64,000 bases of DNA, from assembly GCA_947396885.1 (NCBI GenBank), contig OX377202.1:105770198-105834197 (forward strand), written 5' to 3'. The translations under genes and the position numbers were made by a program. The DNA is from Heligmosomoides polygyrus polygyrus. Lineage: Eukaryota > Nematoda > Chromadorea > Rhabditida > Heligmosomidae. Under the pieces are notes generated by a model. That model did no database searches and was not told the DNA's origin. It saw only the letters and a list, made by a program, of their open reading frames with translations. Every line of letters begins with the position of its first letter. Positions within the stretch are counted from its first letter, which is position 1. Shown here piece by piece: positions 37,001-41,899 of the stretch.

Positions 37001-38311
37001 AGGTAGATGACTCTTAGCGCCACACATACCTACCGTAAAGCACCCTAACCAAATGCAGCCGGAAAATTCTCAATTTACTGTGTATGAAATTTACACCTTG
37101 TACCCTCTGGTTGCTGGAACTATAAAGATTCGTTGAATTCATTCAGCAAGTACTACAACACGAGTAACTTCGCTATTCTTCTGTACAGTGGAGATGCTGA
37201 CACCATGTGCAACTGGATGGGAGCGGAATGGTTCACCACGCAGTACTTCGGCCAATCTCTCAATCTAAAGGTGGGCTCAATGCGACCGACTATAGTACTA
37301 AACGTCTGCTCTTTCATTCGGGAACCTGAAAATGAAAAAACATTTACAAATAAAGTATCTAACTAGCCCTGTGCGTTTATATATACCATTTTCACGTCGA
37401 ATTGGACACTTTTCAAATCGAATTTTTGTTTAAGGGTATAGCATTCTTTAAATTTTTTTAGCTCGGCTATCGGAATGAGTGAAATAATTGCCTCAGTTAT
37501 GCGAGAAATCTAGGGACAATGATACCTCATCACCATTTCCGTTGCAAAAATATAACGCTATTTTAAAATGAACTTACCACTGTCTAAGCAATATTTTTCA
37601 GCTCCAGCAGCGGCAGCCATGGTTTTACAGATCGGATCCGCGCTATGTCAACACTCTGGCAGGATACTCTAGGAGTTACGTCGAGAAGAACATTGATGTT
37701 CTTACCGTTAGGGTTAGTCCGTCAACTTCGGTTGAATTTAAAACAAAGTCTAGAACGGAGCGAAGAGTTTCTTGGGTATAGTGGTATGGAAACTTTCTTT
37801 CTCTTTGCAGTGTTTCCTTAGAACGATTCCATCCGTTCAGGGATCTGGTCACTTCGTGCCACTAGATCGACCTGCGCAGGCTCTTCAGATGATCTACAAC
37901 TGGATACAGCAGAACGACTACAGCGACCCGTATACACTGCAGCAGACGTCGTCAACAACGATATCTGGCACAGGAACCACAACGACGACAACTCGCTCAC
38001 CATCAGCATCCAGCAGCACTAAGGCTTCTGTCGGTAACGCAACGTCTGCTGTGACGTTAGCCACTACTCCTTCACCTCAGCACACCATTTCTCCCATCAC
38101 CATAAACAGCGTTTCTCCTACCGTCATAAACCCTACTTCAGCGCCCGCTAGTGTAGTATGGTCGGCAGGCACTTCTACTCCAGGCAACCAGTTGGTTACC
38201 GCTTCAACAAAGTATAGCCCTTCGGCGTCCACTCCAAAAACTGGAGGAGTGGCGACTCATTTCACAGGTGGTCTTCTAATAGCGGTTGTGGTTTCAAATA
38301 TTTTGTTATAA
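671..38311 (+). CDS. Multidomain serine carboxypeptidase (family S10), about 40 exons, 5' end outside window
   Basis: Spliced gene for a chain of tandem S10 serine carboxypeptidase domains, enzymes that remove C-terminal residues from peptides, usually in secretory or lysosomal compartments. Exons join in consistent phase at GT..AG sites. Each domain repeats the family landmarks in order: a SGYL..LHYW start, WLNGGPG oxyanion-hole segment, GESYAG or GESYGG nucleophile, GNG loop, GD.D acid and GSGH histidine. The window holds the end of domain 1, all of domains 2, 3 and 4, two linkers and a C-terminal stalk. C. elegans has very long multidomain S10 proteins, so the architecture is expected for nematodes. 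Roughly 6 kb of coding sequence is spread over 38 kb because introns are packed with transposons. No AATAAA lies close after the stop. Family assignment is secure; exact ends of a few exons are not. Confidence 0.93.
1161..12863 (+). CDS. S10 domain 2 (twelve exons), complete catalytic triad
   Basis: Exons: 1161-1252, 1609-1771, 1848-1937, 4868-5038, 5255-about 5325, 7797-7938, 9819-9947, 10018-10157, 12137-12224, 12292-12399, 12610-12684, 12759-12863. Landmarks: QYSGYL and LHYW (Trp codon split by the intron), [10 protein letters not shown] with Ser where most S10 enzymes have Cys, [13 protein letters not shown] nucleophile (exon 4868), [43 protein letters not shown] acid (exon 12292), [11 protein letters not shown] histidine (exon 12759). 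The His exon has no intron before GSGH, unlike domains 1, 3 and 4. The 3' end of exon 5255 is uncertain: only a donor at 5326 keeps phase with exon 7797, and it omits a loop present elsewhere. Expected to be an active peptidase. Confidence 0.92.
2061..3155. mobile_element. Non-coding terminal-inverted-repeat element (family A)
   Basis: Begins TATAGCATTTTCACGTCGAA and ends with its inverse (GACGTAAAAATGGTATA). Just inside each end are several loosely repeated TGTCCAATTTGA / TCAAATTGGACA units. The interior is AT-rich, with no ORF above about 65 codons. A related copy fills about 21590-24085. It sits in the domain 2 intron between exons 1848-1937 and 4868-5038. Confidence 0.7.
3334..3570 (-). 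mobile_element. LINE 3' end with (TAAA)n tail, no coding part
   Basis: Read on the minus strand the segment ends in AAATAAATAAATAAATAAAT (plus-strand TTTA run at 3336-3356). Similar runs close other minus-strand LINE pieces at 10650 and 52670. No protein is recognisable. Confidence 0.4.
3632..3933. repeat. GC-rich fold-back repeat
   Basis: Left arm AGGCCCATGCGCACTTCTGC is repeated inverted at 3905-3933 (GCAGAAGTGTGCATGGGCCT). The interior is rich in CG dinucleotides and CGTCGC-type words. No coding content. Confidence 0.7.
3951..4640. repeat. Cluster of GC-rich fold-back fragments
   Basis: 3955-3999 carries the CCCTAGTTTATA end seen at 21751. 4002-4265 is a fold-back with TTGAGCACACTT and AAGTGTGCTCGA ends. 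4270-4640 continues with CG-rich sequence. ORFs here (such as minus 3800-4210) are by-products of base composition. Confidence 0.5.
4640..4775. repeat. Fold-back MITE (GGGCCGGATTCATC family), copy 1
   Basis: Starts GGGGCCGGTTTCACCAGCG and ends TTGATGAATCCGGCCTC, inverted. The arms also pair internally (CCCGCGGGTATA with TATACCCCGCATACCC). Confidence 0.65.
5686..5905 (-). repeat. PLE terminal repeat (pLTR-like), 3' sense copy
   Basis: About 200 bases that recur inverted at 6430-6655. They contain the hammerhead-like motif and words such as CCATGTTTAGGCCTCTGAAG. The two copies flank a GIY-YIG fragment. Confidence 0.7.
5730..5780 (-). ncRNA. Hammerhead-like motif a
   Basis: Minus strand: CCTCTGAAGA box, hairpin CGACG-GAA-CGTCG, then ACACGTC (degenerate GAAAC box) and TGAATAAAGC. 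Points away from motif b. Confidence 0.45.
6024..6400 (-). mobile_element. Penelope-like element, GIY-YIG endonuclease fragment
   Basis: Minus-strand frame reads [20 protein letters not shown], then [32 protein letters not shown] and [20 protein letters not shown]. This is the C-terminal Cys-knuckle plus GIY-YIG nuclease of a Penelope/Poseidon-type element. The reverse transcriptase is missing. Inverted terminal copies lie on both sides (5686-5905 and 6430-6655). Confidence 0.88.
6430..6655 (+). repeat. PLE terminal repeat (pLTR-like), inverted copy
   Basis: Inverse of 5686-5905, including the GGCCTCTGAAG box and ACCTACAAACCTTGTGTGG. Slightly shorter by internal gaps. Confidence 0.7.
6544..6594 (+). 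ncRNA. Hammerhead-like motif b
   Basis: CCTCTGAAG, hairpin CGACG-GAA-CGTCG, AAAAGTC, then GGAATAAAGC. Same stem II as motif a, different from the GGC-type stem of motifs c to j. Confidence 0.45.
6656..7796. other. Intron sequence without recognised genes
   Basis: Rest of the domain 2 intron ending at the 7797 acceptor. AT-rich, purine-rich around 7080-7250, and 6900-6935 has a TTTCATTTC run. I see no coding signal or clear repeat. Confidence 0.6.
8201..8252 (-). ncRNA. Hammerhead-like motif c
   Basis: Minus strand: AGGCTCCGAAGA, stem II GGCG-ATGA-CGCC, GAGAC, then GTAAAGCCT. This is the only copy where stem I (AGGCT with AGCCT) and a GUA cleavage-type triplet are both clear; the two boxes each carry one change. 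Confidence 0.5.
8361..8495. repeat. Fold-back MITE (GGGCCGGATTCATC family), copy 2
   Basis: Ends AGGAGCCGGATTCATCGCCG and TGTTGATAAATCTGGCCTC. Inner arms contain ATACCGCC and GGCGGTAAGC. Confidence 0.7.
8589..8724. repeat. Fold-back MITE (GGGCCGGATTCATC family), copy 3
   Basis: Near-perfect palindrome: arms GGGCCTGATTCATCAAC and GTTGATAAATCCAGCCCT, with TTACCGCC and GGCGGTAAGC inside. About 136 bases. Confidence 0.8.
8740..9180 (-). mobile_element. Penelope-like element, GIY-YIG endonuclease fragment
   Basis: Minus strand: [20 protein letters not shown], then [15 protein letters not shown] segment, [19 protein letters not shown], and in a shifted frame [12 protein letters not shown]. Same nuclease as at 6024 with several damaging changes. 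Flanked by outward motifs c (8201) and d (9420). Confidence 0.82.
9420..9471 (+). ncRNA. Hammerhead-like motif d
   Basis: TTGAAGA box, degenerate stem II, GAAACGTC box, then CCGAAGTAAAGCC. Downstream sequence resembles that after motif c in inverse, so c and d close one inverted terminal repeat pair. Confidence 0.45.
10158..10649. other. AT-rich intron sequence
   Basis: Start of the domain 2 intron 10158-12136. AT-rich, no coding or repeat signal recognised up to the TTTA run at 10651. Confidence 0.6.
10650..11859 (-). mobile_element. 5'-truncated LINE: reverse transcriptase C-terminus, 3' UTR and (TAAA)n tail
   Basis: Minus strand: [46 protein letters not shown]; then, after a frame change, [14 protein letters not shown] and AFRSKLDKL. 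This is the C-terminal region of a CR1/jockey-like reverse transcriptase. The 3' UTR (11310 down to 10668) ends in an AAAT repeat at 10651-10667. It may be the same family as the fragment at 1-262. Confidence 0.82.
11860..12136. other. AT-rich intron sequence before exon 12137
   Basis: No ORF or repeat recognised; ends in the TTTCAG acceptor. Confidence 0.6.
12864..13883. other. Intron with a fold-back fragment
   Basis: 13189-13250 (GGAGCCGGTTAGGTTAATCT to GATAAGTCCGGGCCC) resembles 45051-45123 and is a divergent member of the fold-back MITE group. The rest shows nothing recognisable. Confidence 0.55.
13884..14051 (+). CDS. Linker exon between S10 domains 2 and 3
   Basis: Open exon bounded by a CAG acceptor and a GTTCGT donor, phase 0 at both ends. 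It encodes about 56 residues rich in Pro, Ser and Thr ([11 protein letters not shown] is typical), ending LDDIVEE. It matches no catalytic segment and bridges the His exon of domain 2 and the N-terminal exon of domain 3 (14167), so it is read as an interdomain linker. Confidence 0.75.
14167..29731 (+). CDS. S10 domain 3 (twelve exons), complete catalytic triad
   Basis: Exons: 14167-14324, 14448-14527, 14609-14694, 14748-14837, 20006-20179, 20310-20401, 21196-21327, 21386-21560, 25792-25937, 28247-28436, 29449-29559, 29630-29731. Landmarks: FRQFSGYL and [16 protein letters not shown] (keeps the family Cys), [31 protein letters not shown] nucleophile, [46 protein letters not shown] acid, [17 protein letters not shown] histidine. 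It has an intron inside GCSSLG that the other domains lack. Exon 21386 carries an Arg/Lys-rich insert (RRR, RRRR) not seen in the sister domains. A 16-bp-duplicating LINE sits in the 14838-20005 intron and a MITE plus TIR repeats in the 21561-25791 intron. Confidence 0.93.
14838..16065. other. Intron sequence left of the LINE insertion
   Basis: Unique-looking, mildly AT-rich. The plus ORF 15202-15438 and minus ORF 15509-15703 have no family features. The target duplication of the LINE begins at 16066. Confidence 0.55.
16082..18733 (+). mobile_element. LINE inserted in a carboxypeptidase intron, with 16-bp target duplication and (GAA)n tail
   Basis: Non-LTR retrotransposon, 5' truncated, in the intron between exons 14748-14837 and 20006-20179. 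Both sides carry the identical 16-mer AATAGGGGAACACCGG (16066-16081 and 18734-18749). The 3' end is a GAA/AAG trinucleotide run (18691-18733), like the short tandem 3' ends of RTE-related LINEs. Coding content is an endonuclease part, a reverse transcriptase part and a C-terminal GRPKQRW segment, with at least three frame breaks. Confidence 0.95.
16136..18692 (+). pseudogene. LINE endonuclease and reverse transcriptase, frameshifted
   Basis: Three successive reading frames cover one protein. 16136-16560 is the endonuclease ([21 protein letters not shown]). 16660-18246 (528 codons) is the reverse transcriptase: [45 protein letters not shown] (about residue 330), [23 protein letters not shown] (YADD at 422-425), [11 protein letters not shown]. 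18186-18692 is the C-terminal part ([37 protein letters not shown]). Shifts near 16130, 16570 and 18190 make it non-functional. It is RTE-related but clearly distinct from the intact copy at 47.5 kb; exact clade not settled. Confidence 0.9.
18691..18735 (+). repeat. (GAA)n microsatellite at the LINE 3' end
   Basis: About 45 bases of nearly perfect AAG/GAA repeat between the LINE stop codon and the 3' target duplication. Confidence 0.95.
18750..20005. other. Intron sequence right of the LINE insertion
   Basis: About 19200-19330 shares words (GATCAATACGGCGCGCG, GGACATCAGCAACTTTCCCA) with 36480-36560, so it is a dispersed repeat. Nothing else recognised before the acceptor at 20005. Confidence 0.5.
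20402..21195. other. Intron without recognised content
   Basis: Between domain 3 exons. One GC-rich patch near 20500-20560. No coding or repeat signal I can name. Confidence 0.55.
21590..24085. mobile_element. Second copy of TIR family A, with insertions
   Basis: Left end has ACTTTTTACGTCAAATCGAA and the right end GTGTCTAAATTGACGTGAAAA. Internal blocks around 22380-22560 match 2400-2570 (shared TTTAAAGCTTGTTTTAAAGAG). It is longer than the 2-kb copy because it contains a GC-rich fold-back (21751-22041) and about 0.9 kb of unrelated sequence (22900-23800). Boundaries are approximate. Confidence 0.55.
21751..22041. repeat. GC-rich fold-back repeat (CCCTAGTTTATA ends)
   Basis: Arms AGCCCTAGTTTATACTTGCG and GCGCAAGTATAAACTAGGACT inverted. 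CG-rich core with ATCGAT words. The same left end occurs at 3955. Inserted into TIR family A. Confidence 0.75.
24246..24660. repeat. Partial copy of TIR family A
   Basis: Starts TTTTTACGTCAAATTGG followed by TGGACACTCTTCTAAGCTAGC, which matches the left end of the 2061 copy. Similarity fades before the MITE at 24688. A further small fragment with the same end is at 37385-37430. Confidence 0.5.
24680..25071. mobile_element. hAT-like MITE, copy 1, with perfect 8-bp target duplication
   Basis: Element 24688-25063 with ends GGTTCAATCCCAATGAGGGG and ATTAGGATTGAATC, flanked by the 8-mer GCACAATC on both sides (24680-24687, 25064-25071). Non-coding. Internal sequence is about 85-90 percent like 54493-54853 by eye. 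TIR plus 8-bp duplication fits the hAT superfamily. Confidence 0.88.
25625..25760 (-). mobile_element. LINE reverse transcriptase fragment
   Basis: Minus strand reads [20 protein letters not shown], the YxDxxKAF motif of a CR1-like reverse transcriptase, for about 35 codons only. It ends 30 bases before carboxypeptidase exon 25792. Confidence 0.7.
26130..27830 (+). mobile_element. Penelope-like element, reverse transcriptase plus GIY-YIG, decayed
   Basis: Successive frames give one PLE protein: [12 protein letters not shown] (26190), [12 protein letters not shown] (26420), [19 protein letters not shown] (26583), [16 protein letters not shown] with a catalytic Asp (26668), [24 protein letters not shown] with the second Asp pair (26955), a CxxC knuckle (27500), [20 protein letters not shown] (27592) and PLGEHR. 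Many stops and shifts. Hammerhead-like motif e follows at 28090 in the sense orientation. In the intron before exon 28247. Confidence 0.88.
28088..28125 (+). ncRNA. Hammerhead-like motif e
   Basis: Stem II GCGGTTGCGC, GCCGAAACGTT box, then GGATAAAG. The CTGANGA box is degraded. Followed at 28183 by ATGCCAAGATTCAGCGACGG, a 3' signature shared with motifs g and j. Confidence 0.35.
28522..28813. repeat. Exact ~50-bp direct repeat, 240 bp apart
   Basis: TTTAGGTACTTAGGGTTGAA through AACAGACACACTA occurs at 28532-28574 and again at 28763-28813 essentially unchanged. The spacer is AT-rich intron. Confidence 0.85.
29113..29215. repeat. Short tandem repeat, about four 30-bp units
   Basis: Units of GCGGCGGCGGGCTCCTACGG followed by AGAAGAGTA, the last units diverged. 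Intronic, between exons 28436 and 29449. Confidence 0.85.
29800..29875 (+). CDS. Linker exon between S10 domains 3 and 4
   Basis: Short exon after a TTTAG acceptor encoding about 25 residues with a Thr run (VDTTPKPV, then STTTT) and one Cys. The donor GTAAGG after 29875 leaves phase 1, which the next exon at 29929 completes. A Thr/Pro-rich, probably O-glycosylated spacer is inferred. Confidence 0.75.
29929..38311 (+). CDS. S10 domain 4 (twelve exons) plus C-terminal stalk, complete catalytic triad
   Basis: Exons: 29929-30043, 31994-32159, 32256-32345, 33569-33739, 33844-33935, 34977-35109, 35220-35333, 35410-35552, 35613-35681, 37147-37270, 37602-37712, 37841-38311. Landmarks: FKQYSGFL and [18 protein letters not shown] (Ser replaces Cys), [25 protein letters not shown] nucleophile, [41 protein letters not shown] acid (exon 37147), [17 protein letters not shown] histidine (start of the last exon). 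Introns at the LHYW Trp, before TAxN, at the GNG glycine and before GSGH match those in domain 3, evidence of tandem duplication of a whole exon set. Expected to be active. Confidence 0.93.
30340..30800 (-). mobile_element. Solo terminal repeat of the divergent PLE-like element
   Basis: Matches 56070-56580 at both ends: the two-hairpin hammerhead-like block at one end and, about 330 bases away, the shared TCTATATAAAGTAA, ACGGTAT and GTTATCATT stretch at the other. The AT-rich middle differs. No coding sequence. Confidence 0.7.
30354..30441 (-). ncRNA. Two-hairpin hammerhead-like RNA, copy 1
   Basis: Minus strand: hairpin 1 is ATAACACCTCC..GGAGGTGTTAT enclosing CTGATGAGCCACC; hairpin 2 is GGTTTGTC..GAAACAAACC enclosing GGTGGC. 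Loop sequences GCCACC and GGTGGC are complementary. All hammerhead core parts (CUGAUGA, GAAA, GUC) are present but in the order A-C-B rather than A-B-C. Confidence 0.55.
31000..31780. repeat. Region dense in GTAACTT / AAGTTAC words
   Basis: About a dozen copies of AGGTAACTT, AAGTAAC or GTTACTT variants at roughly 50-90 bp spacing. Two diverged direct repeats (TTATTTTAGAGGTCTAGAG at 31382, TTATTTTTGGAGGTCTAGAG at 31746). Function unknown; lies in the intron before exon 31994. Confidence 0.6.
32520..32640 (-). repeat. PLE terminal repeat, copy facing left
   Basis: Inverse of about 33285-33400. Shared words GGGACTGGTTGG, TCACTTTGGT and the hammerhead-like core. Confidence 0.7.
32537..32579 (-). 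ncRNA. Hammerhead-like motif f
   Basis: Minus strand: GGCTCTGACGA box (perfect CUGANGA), stem II GGC-GAAAT-GCC, then TTTAGCCGAATAAAA. The GAAAC box is degraded. Confidence 0.4.
32880..33284. other. GC-rich segment between an inverted hammerhead-like pair
   Basis: Non-PLE cargo between motifs f and g: a TGTGTGTATG microsatellite (32870-32890) and about 330 bases of GC-rich sequence. Open frames on both strands (minus 32920-33339, plus 32950-33174) are Pro/Ala/Gly/Arg-rich and look compositional. Confidence 0.5.
33331..33380 (+). ncRNA. Hammerhead-like motif g
   Basis: GGCACCGACGA, stem II GGC-GAAAA-GCC, intact GAAACGTT box, CCGAATAAAGC. Followed at 33437 by TGTCAAGATTCACGGACAG, the shared 3' signature. 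Confidence 0.45.
33936..34976. other. Intron with GC-rich patches
   Basis: Between domain 4 exons. 34480-34700 is GC-rich with GCCGCCGGCGGCAGG-like palindromes. Small ORFs here have no family features. Confidence 0.55.
35682..37146. other. Intron with a dispersed repeat
   Basis: 36480-36560 matches 19200-19330 in part. Overlapping frames around 36176-36760 are low-complexity antisense pairs. No gene recognised. Confidence 0.5.
37841..38311 (+). CDS. Last exon: His motif, Ser/Thr-rich stalk and hydrophobic C-terminal anchor
   Basis: After [11 protein letters not shown] and the [14 protein letters not shown] helix the exon encodes about 120 residues dominated by Ser, Thr, Pro and Ala (for example [11 protein letters not shown]), a mucin-like stalk. 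The chain ends in a hydrophobic stretch ([14 protein letters not shown]) directly before TAA. With no basic cytoplasmic residues after it, this looks like a GPI-attachment signal, though a plain transmembrane anchor is possible. It implies display on a cell surface rather than free secretion. Confidence 0.85.
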   Translation, partial: GSGHFVPLDRPAQALQMIYNWIQQNDYSDPYTLQQTSSTTISGTGTTTTTTRSPSASSSTKASVGNATSAVTLATTPSPQHTISPITINSVSPTVINPTSAPASVVWSAGTSTPGNQLVTASTKYSPSASTPKTGGVATHFTGGLLIAVVVSNILL

Positions 38312-39424
38312 ATATTCCAACAACATGTCGAGTTTCTGATAGTTTCCGTGCAATACGTTTTTGGAACGGAAGCCTTGTCTTTTGTGACGTTGGGAGCTTT
38401 GCTAAGATTAGAAACTTTCAGTGAGTCTTGCTTTGTCACATTAACTAAATGGAAATCAAGCAAAACCATGTGACAGTGCGCATCCTAGGTGGATCATAAA
38501 CGCTCAAACACGAACCGCAATCAAACAAGTTTGCAAGAAAAACAAAAAATAGAAACACTCACTCGCGTTCGACCGTGCAATACTCCCGCCTCACGTCGTC
38601 GGTGACAGTGTTGCGCGGGTCGCTACGCAGTATTGAGAGAGTGGAATTATTCAAGGCATGTAGGATATTGAAGTGTGTGAGGAGGGTAGGGAAGGTAGTG
38701 TTAGTTTGCTAGTGAAGGAGAGCAAAGATTTGTGCAGTGGGAGGGGCTCCAGGGTATGGCTCGAGTGACACAAATAAATATTCAATTTTATTGTGGTCAG
38801 TTGCAGAATTGAGGCAAACGGATTTTGGACTGCATCACTGTTCAATGAGGTTTTGGTAGTTCGTACTTGGATTGGCCATATTCATTTTACGCTTGATAGA
38901 CTGACATAACATTGTAACCCAAATAGTGTATGTACAGCTACAACAACATTGTCCTTGTTGTGATTGTCTTATTGCTTGTATTGTGTTGTTTAGCTTGTTA
39001 GCGGGTCCGCCAGCGAAGGCGAAGTAGGCAAAGATGATGAAGAAGAAGAGAAGTGAATTTTCAGCCGAGGGGCCCGCCTCTATTTATACCGAAGAAAGGT
39101 GGGTGGTGTTTATCGCGGTGTAGGCGGGCGGAGCATAGTTGCAAAGTGCTATAAAGATACTGCTGTAAACCATGATTCACGAACTACTGGCTGTTCGTGT
39201 GACTCGTGAACCACTGTTTATGACAAATGGTGTTTTGTATTACTCAAATAGATGTCTAATTGACTAGGAATATTTTTTGCTGATTGCCCAGCTTTTCTAT
39301 TTCTATTTTTGCGCCTAAAATTTAATGTCAAATTTTTGAATACCCGGCCAATGGAACGAATCCAAGTACCATGGAGTCGAAAGTCTTACGCCGTAGACCA
39401 GAGGTATGAGACAGCACCTACACC
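38312..39424. other. Intergenic sequence after the carboxypeptidase
   Basis: No canonical AATAAA for 450 bases; CATAAA at 38494 or AATAAA at 38772 are candidates. Otherwise unremarkable, with small ORFs only. Confidence 0.5.
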
Positions 39425-39843
39425 AGGGGTCGGATTTATGAACGCGGTCGGAGGTAAATCCTACCCTCACTTACCTCGAAGGCCACTTACCCGCCACTTT
39501 ACCTGAACTTACCCCTGTTTCTGATTCATGACGGCCAAAGCAAGGGTTTCGCTTCACGGCCAATTTCTGACCCAATACATCCCTCCGCTGGCCCGCTGCC
39601 AGCTCTGAGCTGGCAACGGGAGAGCGGAGGGATGCATTGGATCAGAACTTGACACCGTAGCAAAACAGCGTAGCAAAACCCTCGCCTTGAAGACAAATGT
39701 TTCCCTACGCGCTGACGAGGTAGCATTTACCTCGACACTTACCTCGGGGTTTCTCCGCCGCGCGTTGATGAATCGCGCGTAAGTGGGAGTGGGGCAAATC
39801 TCGCACTTACCCGCAGGTAAGTCGTTCATGAATCCGGCCCCAG
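39425..39843. repeat. Fold-back MITE (GGGCCGGATTCATC family), copy 4, long
   Basis: Ends AGGGGTCGGATTTATGAACG and GTTCATGAATCCGGCCCC, inverted. Interior has paired TTACCTCG and CGAGGTAA words and a GGCAGCGGGC/GCCCGCTGCC inner palindrome (39594-39625). Confidence 0.7.
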
Positions 39844-40302
39844 GGGTCAGATTCCTCAACAGCTTACTGTCCGGTTACGGTGAGAAGTACCGCCAAACCT
39901 CCTGATATTAATTTATCCATTTTCCACGCAGATAAACGATTCAAATACGGTTAACAAACAACGTTCAAAACAACAATGAACAAAACAATTGAAGTCATCA
40001 AAATGAGATAAACTAGGAATCTCATGGAGATACCTGTCAACGAGCCTTTTGTAGTGCATCAAAGAGTTAGGTAGAACGTTTTTTTTAGAGCCTCAAAAAC
40101 TCGGTGCCTTCTGTATTAGTAAAGAAACCTAATTTCACATTACTTTTTTCCTTGGGATTCTGATCTTCCACTGGCCACCTCTCGTGTTAGAAGAAGAAAC
40201 GGAATAGAACTCCTGGACCTTTATATGACATTCGTTAGCATCAGGTTTGACGGTACTTTTCACCGTTACCGGCCGGTAAGCACTTGATGAATCTGGCCCA
40301 GG
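39841..40302. repeat. Fold-back MITE (GGGCCGGATTCATC family), copy 5
   Basis: Directly abuts copy 4. Ends CAGGGGTCAGATTCCTCAAC and TTGATGAATCTGGCCCAGG; the inner arms pair (GAGAAGTACCGCC and GGTACTTTTCACC) around an AT-rich loop. Confidence 0.65.
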
Positions 40303-40340
40303 TTGGAATGCGAGACTGTGGTGGGGCTTGAGCTTACACT

Positions 40341-41570
40341 GCATTTATTTATTTATTTATTTATTTCATGGATTCACCGGTGCGCCAATATAGAAGGAAG
40401 GTCAACAAACCATGAAGAAAAGTACCATCAACATGGTGTCAAGAACACAATAAAAAGGAACAACTACGAATAAAGACGATTAAATACAAAACTGAAGGTA
40501 ATGGTGACTATGTAAATAGAACTGATCCTGAAATACCTCATGAAAGTCGTAAATCGAAATAGGCCTTAATTTTGGTATTGATATTTCAACTACATTAGAA
40601 ATATGGAAAAGACATACAGGTTTATAATGTGGCTCTTCTTATATGACGTGAAAGATTTCCCAGGAAGTAAAAAGTTGATTGCACTGCGAGAAAAGAGATT
40701 CAACATTTTAAAAAATGCAGAAGTAAAGTCGTAATTAGGGAACAACTAATTGTTAACTTTTCATTACATAGATAGTAAGAATGTTTCTCACTGTGTGCAA
40801 CGAGCGATAGGCACGCAACTGGCATAGCCACACGGGCGAGATGTCTTTCAAGGACCTCTTTATGTCAACAACTTGTCAAAACTAACTTTAACTATGTTCA
40901 GGCGTTCACCCTTCCGGATGCCATTGAAATCTTGGAATAGATCTAGAATGTCTAAAGGGCTTTGTGTGCCGACGACTCAGAATCCTTTCCCCAGAATCCT
41001 TACCTCAACGCCAAATTTGCCTCGCCATGACAATTGATCTTATGGGAGCATAAGGCCGTAGATGCGCTACACTTTTTATTTTCCATCCAGATCCTTATTT
41101 AGCCGGACATGCAGAGGTAGCCCGGAAGCATGGCAGAAGATCAGATAGACTATACCCTTTGCCTTACATTCACCTCTTTTCCCCGCTGGTGCAGTCATAC
41201 GGCCGATAGCGAACTGAATAGGTCTTAAGGTTGTCAAGTGGAAGGTCAACCACCGTAGCCGAATTTTTCAACGCAGATGGTCGTACCCATGAGATCCCTT
41301 ACCGTGTGCTTTGCCACACGGAAAAGAAGGCGACTGCACTGTATTGGATGTAATCTACATATCTGGTGCCTTGCAACTACCGGCCGAGAGTACATCGAGG
41401 GAATCGGTCGTCTATCGCATATGGGAGGGACTTAATGGGAAGGAGAAGCTTAGGGTGTTCACCGCTATGACTTCCATAGGATCTGGTCATGAAGGAGGGG
41501 GTTTAGACGTTGAGATGAGGATTGTGAGGCATTGAGTTCGAACATTGGCGCATAAAGCCCTTGAGGGGTT
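40341..41570. other. Intergenic, starts with a (TTTA)n run
   Basis: TTTA repeat at 40343-40366, probably another LINE 3' tail. Rest without recognised coding content; the plus ORF 41311-41535 matches nothing I know. Confidence 0.45.
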
Positions 41571-41899
41571 CTGGGGCCGGATTAATCAACGACTTACAGC
41601 AATTTAACAGAGAAAATTACAGCCGAAATCCCAGGCGGAGTGGCGTTCTACCCCACCCTTTAAACAGAGGCGTGGCAAATGTCTGCGTCTCCACTATCTC
41701 GTAAAGCGGTCACTGGACTCTCAAGCCCAGGGATTGGGGAGTGGGCGGGCCAGGGGGACGAGGGGATAGAACGCTCGACCCCCTAAATCCCATGATTGCC
41801 CGACCTATCAAGTATGGTGAGCGATAAGCCGCGTTATCTGAGTTTTCCGCTGTGAATTCTCTGTTGAAGTTATGTAAGTCGTTGATGAAACCGACCCTT
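41571..41899. repeat. Fold-back MITE (GGGCCGGATTCATC family), copy 6
   Basis: Ends GGGGCCGGATTAATCAACG and GTTGATGAAACCGACCC with longer inner arms (AACAGAGAAAATTACAGC, then TTCTCTGTTGAAG). Confidence 0.65.
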
